A stretch of 64,000 nt of DNA from positions 1 to 64,000 of the forward strand of contig NZ_BOPH01000036.1 of assembly GCF_016863655.1 (NCBI RefSeq), in the 5' to 3' direction. The notes beneath the pieces were generated by a model. That model saw nothing but the letters and a program-made list of their open reading frames with translations. It did no database searches and was not told the DNA's origin. The stretch is from Virgisporangium ochraceum (GTDB taxonomy: Bacteria > Actinomycetota > Actinomycetes > Mycobacteriales > Micromonosporaceae). Made by a program: the position numbers and the translations under genes. Shown here one piece after another: positions 42,900-51,334 of the stretch (position 1 is the stretch's first letter; each line of letters begins with the position of its first letter).

Positions 42900-43288
42900 C
42901 CCAGGACGGGCGTGACGCGGCGGGTGGGCATGGCGCGGCGTGGCGGGCATGGCGCGACGAGGCGTGACGAGGCGTGACGGGTGTGTTCGGCGGGCGGGTT
43001 GTGGGAGGCGTGGCGGTGCGCGATGCGGGGTGCATGGCGGTGCGCGGGGTGTGCGGAGTGCGTGGCGTGGCGCGGCGGGCGCGGCGGGCGCGGCGGTGCG
43101 CGCTGCGGGGCACGGCGGTTCGAGGCCCGGCGGTGCGACGCCGGTGGTGCGGCGGTGCGAGGCCGGTGGTGCGGCGGTGCGAGGCCGGTGGTGCGGGGCC
43201 GGTGGTGCGGGGCCGGTGGTGCGGCGGTTGGAGGCACGGCAGTGCGCGGAACGGAATGCGCGGAACGGAATGCGCGCGGAGGTGGGGT
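42900..43288. repeat. Strand-asymmetric G-rich low-complexity repeat tract
   Basis: About 390 bases in which the plus strand is mostly G, with T and C and very little A. Short units recur: GGTGGTGCGGCGGTGCGAGG appears twice followed by truncated copies (GGTGGTGCGGGGCC twice), and GCGCGGAACGGAAT occurs twice in tandem at the right end. Long open frames in several phases here are compositional artefacts with no protein features. I see no gene. The tract lies between a divergent sigma gene and a MocR gene. Confidence 0.75.
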
Positions 43289-43289
43289 G

Positions 43290-43324
43290 GACGGATCGCC
43301 GGCGCCCCCCGCCGGCGATCCGTC
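43290..43324. terminator. Perfect 15-bp hairpin with C-only loop
   Basis: GACGGATCGCCGGCG and its exact complement flank a loop of five C. It is 140 bp upstream of the MocR gene and follows the G-rich tract. It could terminate a transcript from the tract or be a structural element; no T-tract follows. Confidence 0.6.
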
Positions 43325-43464
43325 GTCTGCGGCACTCCGCGTCCCCCGTTGTGAACGGAGTGCCACGCGGGTTCCCCCGACGGACCACCGTAGGGCGGCC
43401 GGCGGACCCGCGCACAGGGCCAATTCACCGCCACTTTGATGGGTCCACCTAGAATCTCCCGACG

Positions 43465-44874
43465 ATGGAGCTGCATTTCCAGATCGACCGCGACGCGAAT
43501 CTGGGCGAGCAGATCTACCGGCAGATCCGCGCCGGCATCCTCGGGATGCGGCTGCGGGCCGGCGACGCGATGCCGGCCAGCCGGCAGCTGGCGGTCCGGT
43601 TGGGCGTCAGCCGCAACACGGTCACGTCGGCGTACGACCGGCTCGTGGCCGAGGGGTACCTCGTCACACGCACCGGTGCCGGCACGTTCGTCAACAGCCT
43701 GGCGTTGCCGGACGGCGCGGCGGCCGACACCGGCTCCGGGCGGCCGGCCGGCCCGCTGCGGCCACGCGCGGTGTGGACCGGCATGGCGGTGCCCGGCGAC
43801 CTGAACGACACCCCCGCGTTCGACTTCCGCGTCGGCGTGCCCGACGTGCGGCTGTTCCCGCACACCACCTGGCGGCGGCTGGTCGCCGACCAGTTGCGGG
43901 CCAGCGCCATGGGCGTCGCGATGCCCGGCGACCCGGCCGGGCACGACGGGCTGCGCGCGGCGATCGGCCGCCGGCTGTGGCTCTCGCGCGGGGTGACGGC
44001 CGGAGCCGGTGACATCGTGGTGACGTCCGGGACCCAGCAGGCGATCGACCTGATCGGGCGCGTGCTCCTGGAACCGGGCGCGTGCGCCGCCGTCGAGGAG
44101 CCCGGGTACTGGGCGCCGGCGAACGCGTGGCGGTCGGTGGGCGCGCGGGTGGTGCCGGTGCCCGTCGACGGTGAAGGCCTTGTCGTGGACGCGCTGCCGT
44201 CGGACGCCCGGCTGGTGTACGTGACCCCGTCGCACCAGTTCCCGACGGGCGTGGCGATGTCGTTGCGGCGCCGGATGGACCTGCTCGCCTGGGCCAGCCG
44301 GCACGGGGCGGCGATCGTCGAGGACGACTACGACAGCGACTTCCGGTACACCAGCCAGCCGCTGGAGTCGTTGCACAGCCTCGACCGCGACGGCCGGGTG
44401 CTGTACGTCGGCACGTTCTCGAAGGTCATGCTGCCCACGCTGCGGGTCGGTTTCGTCGTGCTGCCCCCCGACCTGCGCGACGCCGTACGCGCCGCGAAGT
44501 TCGTCGCCGACTGGCACACCAGCGTGCCCACGCAGGCGGCCCTGGCCACGTTCCTCGACGACGGCGCCCTGTCGCGGCACCTGCGCCGGGCCGGCCGCGC
44601 CTACCGCGAACGCCGCGAGCGGATCACCGCCGCCCTCGCCGGCCCGCTGTCGCCGTGGCTGTCGGTGATCCCGTCGGTCGCCGGTCTGCACCTGAGCGCG
44701 TACCTGCGGGAACCGGTCGACCTCGAGGAGCCGCTCGCGCGGGCGGGACTGGCGATGTGGGGGTTCACCGGGCCGGGCGGGCCGGGTCTCATGTTCGGGT
44801 TCGGCGCGATCCCCACCGACCGCGTCGACGAAGGGCTGCGGCGGCTGCGCCGCTGCCTGCGCGCGGCGTCGTAA
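43465..44874 (+). CDS. MocR/PdxR-type GntR regulator with aminotransferase domain
   Basis: 469 residues. Residues 1-75 form a GntR winged helix (LGEQIYRQIRAGIL...LAVRLGVSRNTVTSAYDRLVAEGYL). The rest is a class I aminotransferase fold with the PLP lysine in VGTFSKVMLPTLRVGF and the Asp of VEDDYDSDFRY. MocR proteins sense PLP, GABA, taurine or related compounds and control vitamin B6 or amine metabolism. No pyridoxal gene is adjacent, so the target is unclear. A TAGAAT -10 box lies 9 nt before the ATG. A terminator hairpin follows the stop by about 60 bp. Confidence 0.93.
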   Translation: MELHFQIDRDANLGEQIYRQIRAGILGMRLRAGDAMPASRQLAVRLGVSRNTVTSAYDRLVAEGYLVTRTGAGTFVNSLALPDGAAADTGSGRPAGPLRPRAVWTGMAVPGDLNDTPAFDFRVGVPDVRLFPHTTWRRLVADQLRASAMGVAMPGDPAGHDGLRAAIGRRLWLSRGVTAGAGDIVVTSGTQQAIDLIGRVLLEPGACAAVEEPGYWAPANAWRSVGARVVPVPVDGEGLVVDALPSDARLVYVTPSHQFPTGVAMSLRRRMDLLAWASRHGAAIVEDDYDSDFRYTSQPLESLHSLDRDGRVLYVGTFSKVMLPTLRVGFVVLPPDLRDAVRAAKFVADWHTSVPTQAALATFLDDGALSRHLRRAGRAYRERRERITAALAGPLSPWLSVIPSVAGLHLSAYLREPVDLEEPLARAGLAMWGFTGPGGPGLMFGFGAIPTDRVDEGLRRLRRCLRAAS

Positions 44875-44936
44875 AGGGCCGGTGGGCGCGGTAGTCGGGC
44901 CGGTGGGCGCGCGATAGTCGCGCCGAGGGCACGAAA

Positions 44937-44962
44937 AATGGGAGGACACAACTCCTCCCATT
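44937..44962. terminator. Hairpin terminator between the MocR gene and helR
   Basis: AATGGGAGGA / TCCTCCCATT, a 10-bp stem with a six-base loop (CACAAC). On the minus strand it is followed by a run of T, and on the plus strand it closes the MocR transcript. It is one of the few T-tract terminators visible in the window. Confidence 0.75.
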
Positions 44963-44982
44963 CATAACGTATACCGCACCCC

Positions 44983-45001
44983 GGGGCTTGCGGCAAGACC
45001 C
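44983..45001 (+). promoter_or_regulatory. Rifamycin-associated element (RAE)
   Basis: GGGGCTTGCGGCAAGACCC is a 19-bp imperfect palindrome matching, from memory, the RAE consensus found upstream of rifamycin-response genes in actinomycetes. It lies 24 bp before the helR start, just downstream of a TAACGT -10-like hexamer (44965-44970). In other actinomycetes the element is required for induction by rifamycins; its binding factor was not identified here. Confidence 0.82.
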
Positions 45002-45025
45002 GGGTGATGGCGCACAGTCCTTGGC

Positions 45026-47158
45026 GTGAACTCCGTGACCACCCGCGCCTTCGACCTTCCCGAACGGCTGCGCGGCAAGGCCGATCCCGCCCTCATCGCC
45101 CGCGACGAGCGGCACTTCGCGGCGATCGCGGAGAGCCTCGAACGGACGGTCGCCGACCTGTCGCAGCGCCTCGACGCCGCGCGTAGGGCGCCGGCGCGCA
45201 AGGGCCGGCAGGCGGTCGACCGCGACCAGGAGGTGCGGCGGCTCACCGCACGGCTGCGCCTGCTGCGCCGCTACGACCTCGACCTGTGCCTCGGCCACAT
45301 GGTGCGCGACGGCGAGACCGTCTACATCGGACGGCGTGGCCTCACCGACGACTCCGGAGTCCGCCTGCTGCTCGACTGGCGGTCGCCGGCGGCGGAGCCG
45401 TTCTTCGGCGCGACCCACGCCAACCCCATGGGCCTCACCAGCCGCCGCCGGTACCGCTGGACCCGCGGCCGGATCACCGACTACTGGGACGAGGTCTTCA
45501 CCGCCGACGGCCTCGACGGGCACGCCGCGCTCGACGACCAGTCGGCGTTCATCGCCAGCCTCGGCGGCAGCCGGTCGCCCCGGATGCGCGACGTGCTCGG
45601 CACCATCCAGGCCGACCAGGACGCCATCATCCGCGCGGGTTCCCGCGGTGCGCTCGTCGTCGACGGTGGCCCGGGTACGGGCAAGACCGTCGTCGCGCTG
45701 CACCGCACCGCGTACCTGCTCTACTCGGATCCGCGGCTCGGCCACCGTCGCGGCGGGGTGCTTTTCATCGGACCGCATCAGCCGTACCTGGCCTACGTGT
45801 CCGACGTGCTGCCCAGCCTCGGCGAGGAGGACGTGCAGACGTGCACCCTGCGCGACCTCGTGCCCGAAGGGGCCGCCGCGGTGGCCGAGGCCGACCCGGA
45901 GGTGGGCCGGCTCAAGGCGTCCGCCCGCCTCGTGACAGCGGTCGAGGCGGCCGTCCGGTTCTACGAGGAGCCGCCCGCGAAAGGCATGTGGGTCAGCACC
46001 CCGGGGTCCGAGCTCTGGGTCGGCCCGGACGACTGGGCGCGGGCCTTCGACGCACCCGACCCCGGTACGCCGCACAACGAGGCCCGCGAGCGGATCTGGG
46101 CGGAACTACTGGAGATCCTGGCCGACCGCAACGACGGCGAGGACCTGGCCCGCAACCGGCAACTGGCGGCCGCGTTCAACCGCGCGTGGCCGATCCTCGA
46201 CGCGCCCGACCTCGTCGGCGACCTGTGGACGGTCCCCGCGTATCTGAGAAGGTGCGCGCCATGGCTCGACGCTCACGCGGTCCATGCGTTGCAGCGCAAG
46301 GACCCGACGGCCTGGACCACAGCCGACCTGCCGTTCCTCGACGCGGCCCGGCAGCGCCTCGGCGACCCGGAGATCGCGCGCCGCGAGCGCGAGCGCGCCG
46401 CCGCCGTGGCCGCGAACCGCGGGCACATGACCCGCGTCATCGAGGACCTCATCGAGGCCGACGACGACCCCGAGGGCGTGATGCCCATGCTGCGCCAGGA
46501 GTCGCTGCGCGAGGACCTCTTCGAGGGCACCGCACCCGTCGAGCGCGATCACGACCGGCGCGCCGGCCCGTTCGCGCACGTCGTCGTCGACGAGGCGCAG
46601 GAGCTGACCGACGCCGAGTGGCAGATGCTGCTGCTGCGCTGCCCGTCGCGCAGCTTCACGATCGTCGGTGACCGCGCGCAGGCGCGGCACGGGTTCACCG
46701 AGTCGTGGCGGGAGCGGCTCGAACGCGTCGGCATCGGTGGGAGCGGTGGATCGGGCGACGGTATCCGGTTGGCCGCGCTGGGCGTCAACTACCGCACGCC
46801 GCGGGAGGTCATGGCCGAGGCGGAACCGGTCATCCGGGCCGCGCTGCCCGACGCCAACGTGCCGACGTCGATCCGCGCCAGCGGCATCCCGGTGACGTAC
46901 GGGTCCACTGTGGACCTTCCGGCGGTGCTCGACACGTGGCTCGCCACCCACGACGACGGGATCGCCTGTGTCATCGGCGATCCCGCCTTCCGCCCGCGCG
47001 AACGGGTGCGCTCGTTGACACCCGGGACCGCGAAGGGACTCGAGTTCGACCTCGTCGTGCTCGTCGACCCGGAGCGGTTCGGCGCGGGGATCGAAGGTGC
47101 GGTGGACCGCTACGTCGCGATGACGCGGGCGACCGAGCGGCTCGTGGTCCTCCGCTAG
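45026..47158 (+). CDS. helR: HelR, RNA polymerase recycling ATPase (rifamycin response)
   Basis: 710 residues of UvrD/HelD-like superfamily 1 type. Walker A is GGPGTGKTVVALHRTAYLLY, followed by FIGPHQPYLAYVSDVLPSLGE, Walker B VVVDEAQELTDAEW and C-terminal motifs (GTAKGLEFDLVVLVDPE, YVAMTRATERLVVL). An N-terminal coiled-coil arm (DERHFAAIAESLERTVADLSQRLDAARR) is like that which inserts into RNA polymerase. HelR displaces stalled or rifampicin-bound polymerase from DNA and gives rifamycin tolerance. The RAE directly upstream supports this over housekeeping HelD. GTG start, no clear Shine-Dalgarno. The stop overlaps the convergent gene by 4 bp. Confidence 0.93.
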   Translation: MNSVTTRAFDLPERLRGKADPALIARDERHFAAIAESLERTVADLSQRLDAARRAPARKGRQAVDRDQEVRRLTARLRLLRRYDLDLCLGHMVRDGETVYIGRRGLTDDSGVRLLLDWRSPAAEPFFGATHANPMGLTSRRRYRWTRGRITDYWDEVFTADGLDGHAALDDQSAFIASLGGSRSPRMRDVLGTIQADQDAIIRAGSRGALVVDGGPGTGKTVVALHRTAYLLYSDPRLGHRRGGVLFIGPHQPYLAYVSDVLPSLGEEDVQTCTLRDLVPEGAAAVAEADPEVGRLKASARLVTAVEAAVRFYEEPPAKGMWVSTPGSELWVGPDDWARAFDAPDPGTPHNEARERIWAELLEILADRNDGEDLARNRQLAAAFNRAWPILDAPDLVGDLWTVPAYLRRCAPWLDAHAVHALQRKDPTAWTTADLPFLDAARQRLGDPEIARRERERAAAVAANRGHMTRVIEDLIEADDDPEGVMPMLRQESLREDLFEGTAPVERDHDRRAGPFAHVVVDEAQELTDAEWQMLLLRCPSRSFTIVGDRAQARHGFTESWRERLERVGIGGSGGSGDGIRLAALGVNYRTPREVMAEAEPVIRAALPDANVPTSIRASGIPVTYGSTVDLPAVLDTWLATHDDGIACVIGDPAFRPRERVRSLTPGTAKGLEFDLVVLVDPERFGAGIEGAVDRYVAMTRATERLVVLR

Positions 47159-48318
47159 CCCACGCAGACCCACCGCAGCGGTCGGCTGGCGAGCAGGCCG
47201 GTGGCCGGATCCTTGTCGCGGGCCGACCCGTAGCCGACCACGACCCCGTTGTCGCTCATGCCGACCGCGACGGTGACGTGCGACCGCCGGTCGACCGGCA
47301 GCGGCCGCTGGACGTTGTCCGGCCCGACCAGCCGGGGCGGGTCCTGCGGCAGGAGCACCCGCCCGGTCGGGTCGACGGCGACCGGCATGGTGTCGATACC
47401 GGTCGCGGTGACCTCCCCCGTGGCGAGGTTCCAGCGGACCGCCGTGCGTCCGCCCGGAAAGTAGCTGTTCACCCTCGGGTCGGGCCGGTCCAACGACCAG
47501 TGGAGCAGGCCGGTCGCCCAGGTGCCGGTGGCGTCGACCGCGACGCCGCCGGCCGCCGCGGGCATGATGGGCAACGCCTGACCGTCGCCGTACGCGTTCC
47601 ACCGGTACGGACCGCGGCCCTCGATACCACCGACCACGACGCCGGTGTCGGTGATCGCCCGGACCACCGGCGGCCCCGGCGTGGTGTAGAGCCGGTAGGT
47701 GCGCGGCTCGCCGGCCGGCCACACGATCGGGGCCGGAGTGCCCGCCGACCCGGCGATGGTTCCGGCGATGTCGCCTGCGGCGTTGATGCTCACCGCGCTG
47801 GCGCCCCCGTCCGGCGGGACCGGCAGCCGCTCGACCCGGCCGTCGCGGTAGACCCACGCGGGGCTGGCGTCGCCCGTCCCGGCGGTACCGACGACCACCC
47901 CGGACGCGTTGACGGCCGCGGCGCCGCCGGAGCCCGCGGGGAGCAGGCGCGGCTGGCCGTCGGTCCACAGGATGCCGGCGTCGCGGTCGGAGGAGCCGAC
48001 GACGAACCGGCCGGTGGGGTCGATGCCGGTCACCGTCGCCGACGTGACGCCGTCGGGCAGCGGCAGGTTCTCCAGGTCGCAGTCGGTTGCCGGGCGCGCC
48101 ACCTCGTCGTCGCGCCGGGGCGGGGGCGCCGCCGGTCCGCCCTGGACGGCGACCGCCGCACCGACGAGCGCCGCCGCGCCCGCGGCGACCACGGTCGTCC
48201 ACCGGGTCGCCCGGCGGCGCCGCCCGATCCGGACCGTCTCGCCGATGTCGTGCCGCGGCTCGGGGAAGCCCACGTCGTGGAGCAGGGCACGCACCCGCTC
48301 GGCCTCGTCCACCGTCAT
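47155..48318 (-). CDS. Sigma-linked membrane protein with HAF-like repeats
   Basis: 387 residues. A short cytoplasmic part (MTVDEAERVRALLHDVGFPEP) is followed by one transmembrane helix (about 40-60, TTVVAAGAAALVGAAVAVQGG) and an outer domain of repeated units such as AVNASGVVVGTAGT...AWVYRDGRVERLPV. These resemble HAF extracellular repeats or beta-propeller blades. It overlaps the SigE-family sigma gene upstream by 4 bp, and is homologous in layout to the protein at 49448-50692. A sensing role for the sigma factor is inferred. Ends overlapping helR. Confidence 0.78.
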   Translation of the reverse strand: MTVDEAERVRALLHDVGFPEPRHDIGETVRIGRRRRATRWTTVVAAGAAALVGAAVAVQGGPAAPPPRRDDEVARPATDCDLENLPLPDGVTSATVTGIDPTGRFVVGSSDRDAGILWTDGQPRLLPAGSGGAAAVNASGVVVGTAGTGDASPAWVYRDGRVERLPVPPDGGASAVSINAAGDIAGTIAGSAGTPAPIVWPAGEPRTYRLYTTPGPPVVRAITDTGVVVGGIEGRGPYRWNAYGDGQALPIMPAAAGGVAVDATGTWATGLLHWSLDRPDPRVNSYFPGGRTAVRWNLATGEVTATGIDTMPVAVDPTGRVLLPQDPPRLVGPDNVQRPLPVDRRSHVTVAVGMSDNGVVVGYGSARDKDPATGLLASRPLRWVCVG

Positions 48319-48794
48319 CGCTTCCTCGTCTCCTCGGGGAGCAGCCGTCGGATCGCCGCCAGCGCCCGCGCCGTCTGGCTCTTCACGGTGCCGGTCGTGC
48401 ACCCCATCGCCTCCGCCGTCTCCTCCACCGACAGGTCGTCGAAGTACCGCAGCACCAGCACCGTCCGCTGGCCCTTCGGCAGCTGCCGCAGCGCGGCCAC
48501 GATGAGGTGGCGGTCGTCGGCGACCTCGGGTTCGGCCGCGCGCGGCTCCGGGGTCGCCCACATCAGGCGGACCCGGCTCCAGCTCAGCCGCTTCTCGTCG
48601 AGGTACCGGCGCACGAGGATGCGGTGCACGTAGGCGTCGAGGTTGTCGGCCCGCCGCGCCCGCCGCCAGTGCTGGAACAACGAGACGAACGTCGCCTGCA
48701 CCAGGTCGTCGGCCCGGTGGGCGTCGCCGCACAGCAGGTACGCCGACCGGTGGACGGCCCGGGTGCGTGCCGACACGTAGTCGACGAACTCCAT
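48315..48794 (-). CDS. SigE-family sigma factor (left member of a mirrored pair)
   Basis: 159 residues. Region 2: VHRSAYLLCGDAHRADDLVQATFVSLFQHWRR, then AYVHRILVRRYLDEKRL. Region 4: LPKGQRTVLVLRYFDDLSVEETAEAMGCTTGTVKSQTARALAAIR. It is translationally coupled to the HAF-repeat membrane protein gene downstream. About 150 bp away on the opposite strand lies a close paralogue (LLCGDAHRADDIV), so the two modules share a promoter region. Confidence 0.9.
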   Translation of the reverse strand: MEFVDYVSARTRAVHRSAYLLCGDAHRADDLVQATFVSLFQHWRRARRADNLDAYVHRILVRRYLDEKRLSWSRVRLMWATPEPRAAEPEVADDRHLIVAALRQLPKGQRTVLVLRYFDDLSVEETAEAMGCTTGTVKSQTARALAAIRRLLPEETRKR

Positions 48795-48944
48795 GCGCTT
48801 CCCCCCTCTGCCTGTCCGTCGGGCCCGGGCACCGGAAAGGTTGTCAGCCGGTCACCGCCGATTCTGATCTGTCCCATTCTGTCCGTACCGCAACCCGGGC
48901 GGCGGGCGTGAGCATCGGAGGATCAGGAAGACGAAAGGTGGGGG

Positions 48945-49451
48945 ATGGACCGGGACCGCGAGTGCGCCGAGTACGTGTCGGCACGGCTGCCGGCGCTGCA
49001 CCGCGCCGCGTACCTGCTGTGCGGCGACGCCCACCGGGCCGACGACATCGTCGCGGGCACGGTGATGGAGCTGTACCGGCACTGGCACCGGGTACGCGCG
49101 GCCGACAACGTCGACGCGTACGTGCACCGCAGCCTGGTGCGCCGGTTCAGCCAGGAGCGGCGGCTGCGGTGGGCCCGGGTCCTGCTCACCGACCGGCTAC
49201 CCGACCGCGCCGCCGCCCGGCCCGACAGCGGCGTCGAGGACCGGCAGGCGCTGCGCGACGCGCTGGCCCGGCTGACCACCGCCCAGCGCACGGTGCTCGT
49301 GCTGCGGTACTTCTGCGACCTGCCGGTCGCGGAGGTGGCCCACATCCTGCGTTGTTCGGAGGGGAACGTGAAGAGCCACAGCAGCCGTGGACTGGCCGCG
49401 CTGCGCGAGATCCTCGGTACCGGGGTGGCCGTAGAGGAGGCTGACCGATGA
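48945..49451 (+). CDS. SigE-family sigma factor (right member of a mirrored pair)
   Basis: 168 residues, paralogous to the divergent sigma gene: LHRAAYLLCGDAHRADDIVAGTVMELYRHWHR, YVHRSLVRRFSQERRL, and region 4 LTTAQRTVLVLRYFCDLPVAEVAHILRCSEGNVKSHSSRGLAALRE. The stop overlaps the downstream membrane protein gene by 4 bp (ATGA). Confidence 0.9.
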   Translation: MDRDRECAEYVSARLPALHRAAYLLCGDAHRADDIVAGTVMELYRHWHRVRAADNVDAYVHRSLVRRFSQERRLRWARVLLTDRLPDRAAARPDSGVEDRQALRDALARLTTAQRTVLVLRYFCDLPVAEVAHILRCSEGNVKSHSSRGLAALREILGTGVAVEEADR

Positions 49452-50692
49452 GTGACGACAACGACGTCCGCACGCTGCTGCGCGACTGCGACATCCCGGC
49501 GACCCGGCTCGACGTCGGCGGTCTCATGGCCGACAGCCGGCGGTCGTTCCGCCGGCGCCGCACCGGGCGTGCGGCCGCCGCCGTGCTCGCGGTGGTCGCG
49601 GTCGCGGTCCCGGCCGCCGTGGTCGCGAACCGGTGGACCGCGCCGGAGCCGACCGCCGGCGACATCGCGACCGCGACGCGGGTGGTCCACCGGACGACCG
49701 TCGCCGGCAGCACGCGGGAGTGCGCCATGACGCCGCTACCCGCACCGATGGCGGGCTCCTACTCGGTGCAGGCCGTCGACGACAGGGGTGAGCGGGTCGC
49801 CGCCGTCAACTACAGCTTCCAGCCGTTGACCCTGTGGACCCGCGGCGAGCCGACGCTGTTCAGCTGGCCGGACCTGCGCGCCCAGCGGGCGAGGGCGGTG
49901 GGGGTCACCACGAGCGGCACCGTCGTCGGCTACGACCCGGGAGACCCGGGAGACCCGGGTGGCACGGCTGTCAGCTACCTCTACCGCGACGGTGCCGTGC
50001 ACACGCTCGCGAAGCCCGACGGCTACCGGCAGGCGCTGGTCGTCGACGTGAACGAACGCGGCGACGCCCTCGGCACCCTCGGCTCACCCGACGACCGCAC
50101 GGCGCTGGTGGTCTGGCCGGCCGGCCGTCCCGACCGGCCCCGGGTCATCGCCGAGGCCGGCCTGACACCCGTGGCGATCCGCGACGACGGCACCGTGATC
50201 GCGCTGCGGACCGGTGAGCGCCGGTCCCCGGTCGACCGCGGCGACGCCGTCGTCGTCCACCGCCCCGACGGCACCCGGCTGCGGATCGACGCCCCGCCGG
50301 GGTTCACCCTCCCCGGCTCGCTGGAGTACGGCTCGGTCCACGGCGACCTGCTGTTCACCACCCTGGCGACCGACCAGAGGGTCGAGTTCGGGTCCGACGC
50401 GGGCGAGCCGACCGGCTACCCCGCCAGCCGGCCGGTGCTGTGGAACCTGCGCACCGGGCTCGTGGAGGTGTTCGACGACCTGTTCGTCGAACGGGGGTCG
50501 CGGGTCGCCGGCTCCGGCGGCTGGTTCACCGCCAAGAAGGAACCGGCGATGGTCGCCGACCTGGCGGTGGCTCCGGACGGGACGACGCACCGGCTGCCGG
50601 AGCTCGCCAGGATCGACTGGATCAGCGCCGACGGCTCGACGCTGGTGGGTGACTACGAGGGCGCCGCCGTCACGTGGCGGTGCCCGGGGTGA
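49448..50692 (+). CDS. Sigma-linked membrane protein with HAF-like repeats (paralogue)
   Basis: 414 residues with the same plan as the 47155-48318 product: cytoplasmic start (MSDDNDVRTLLRDCDIPATRLDVGGLMADSRR), transmembrane helix at about 43-61, then an outer repeat domain (AVGVTTSGTVVGYDPG..., VVDVNERGDALGTLGSPDDRTALVVWPAG). A GDPGDPGDPGG run reflects a small DNA repeat. Probably the regulator or sensor for its sigma factor. Ends 6 bp before the convergent DJ-1/PfpI gene. Confidence 0.78.
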   Translation: MSDDNDVRTLLRDCDIPATRLDVGGLMADSRRSFRRRRTGRAAAAVLAVVAVAVPAAVVANRWTAPEPTAGDIATATRVVHRTTVAGSTRECAMTPLPAPMAGSYSVQAVDDRGERVAAVNYSFQPLTLWTRGEPTLFSWPDLRAQRARAVGVTTSGTVVGYDPGDPGDPGGTAVSYLYRDGAVHTLAKPDGYRQALVVDVNERGDALGTLGSPDDRTALVVWPAGRPDRPRVIAEAGLTPVAIRDDGTVIALRTGERRSPVDRGDAVVVHRPDGTRLRIDAPPGFTLPGSLEYGSVHGDLLFTTLATDQRVEFGSDAGEPTGYPASRPVLWNLRTGLVEVFDDLFVERGSRVAGSGGWFTAKKEPAMVADLAVAPDGTTHRLPELARIDWISADGSTLVGDYEGAAVTWRCPG

Positions 50693-50698
50693 GCGGGC

Positions 50699-51325
50699 CT
50701 AGACGGGGATCAGCCCGCGCGAGGTCTCGATGAGTCCGGGCGGCGCCTTGTGCGGAGAACCGGTGTCGTAGGGCGGCTGCGGGTCGTACTCGATCGCCAG
50801 CTGCACCGCCTGCGCGGTGCGTTCGTCGACGGTGTCGCCGAGCAGGGTGAGTGCCATGTCGATGCCCGCCGACACGCCGGCCGCGGTGACGATGTCGCCG
50901 TCGCGCACGATGCGCTCGCTGACCGGTACGGCGCCGACGCCGGCGAGCTGGTCGAGCCAGCCCCAGTGGGTGGTGGCGCGCCTGCCCCGCAGCAGACCGG
51001 CCGCGCCGAGCAGGAACGAGCCGCTGCACACCGAGGTGGTCCACCGGGCGTGCGGGTGGGCGGCGGCGATCCAGTCGAGCAGCGCGCGGTCGCCGATGGC
51101 CTCGACCGTGCCGGCGCCGCCGGGCACGAGGACGATGTCGGGACCCGGCAGCTCCCTGTACGCGGCGGTGGCCCGCAGGGTCAGCGTGCCGACGTCGTCG
51201 GTGACCGGACCCGGCTCGGCGGCGACGAACGTGACCCGCCAACCGGGCGCGAACGCGAAGACGGTGTACGGGCCGACGGCGTCGAGCGCGGTGAACTTTG
51301 GATAGAGCGGGATCGCTACGTGCAT
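50699..51325 (-). CDS. DJ-1/PfpI-family protein
   Basis: 208 residues of glutamine amidotransferase-like fold: MHVAIPLYPKFTALDAVGPYTVF, DIVLVPGGAG and the nucleophile elbow TTSVCSGSFLLGAAGLL, followed by ATTHWGW. This is the ThiJ/PfpI (isonitrile hydratase-like) branch; the Cys in VCSG and the acidic residue early in the chain are present. The substrate is unknown. It follows a GlxA-type regulator with a related N-terminal domain by 9 bp on the same strand. Confidence 0.9.
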   Translation of the reverse strand: MHVAIPLYPKFTALDAVGPYTVFAFAPGWRVTFVAAEPGPVTDDVGTLTLRATAAYRELPGPDIVLVPGGAGTVEAIGDRALLDWIAAAHPHARWTTSVCSGSFLLGAAGLLRGRRATTHWGWLDQLAGVGAVPVSERIVRDGDIVTAAGVSAGIDMALTLLGDTVDERTAQAVQLAIEYDPQPPYDTGSPHKAPPGLIETSRGLIPV

Positions 51326-51334
51326 CGGATCTCC

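Noticed and set aside
42940..43452. Several overlapping plus-strand open frames in the G-rich tract
   Set aside because: All frames stay open because A is almost absent; translations are Gly/Arg/Ala/Val low complexity with no start support.
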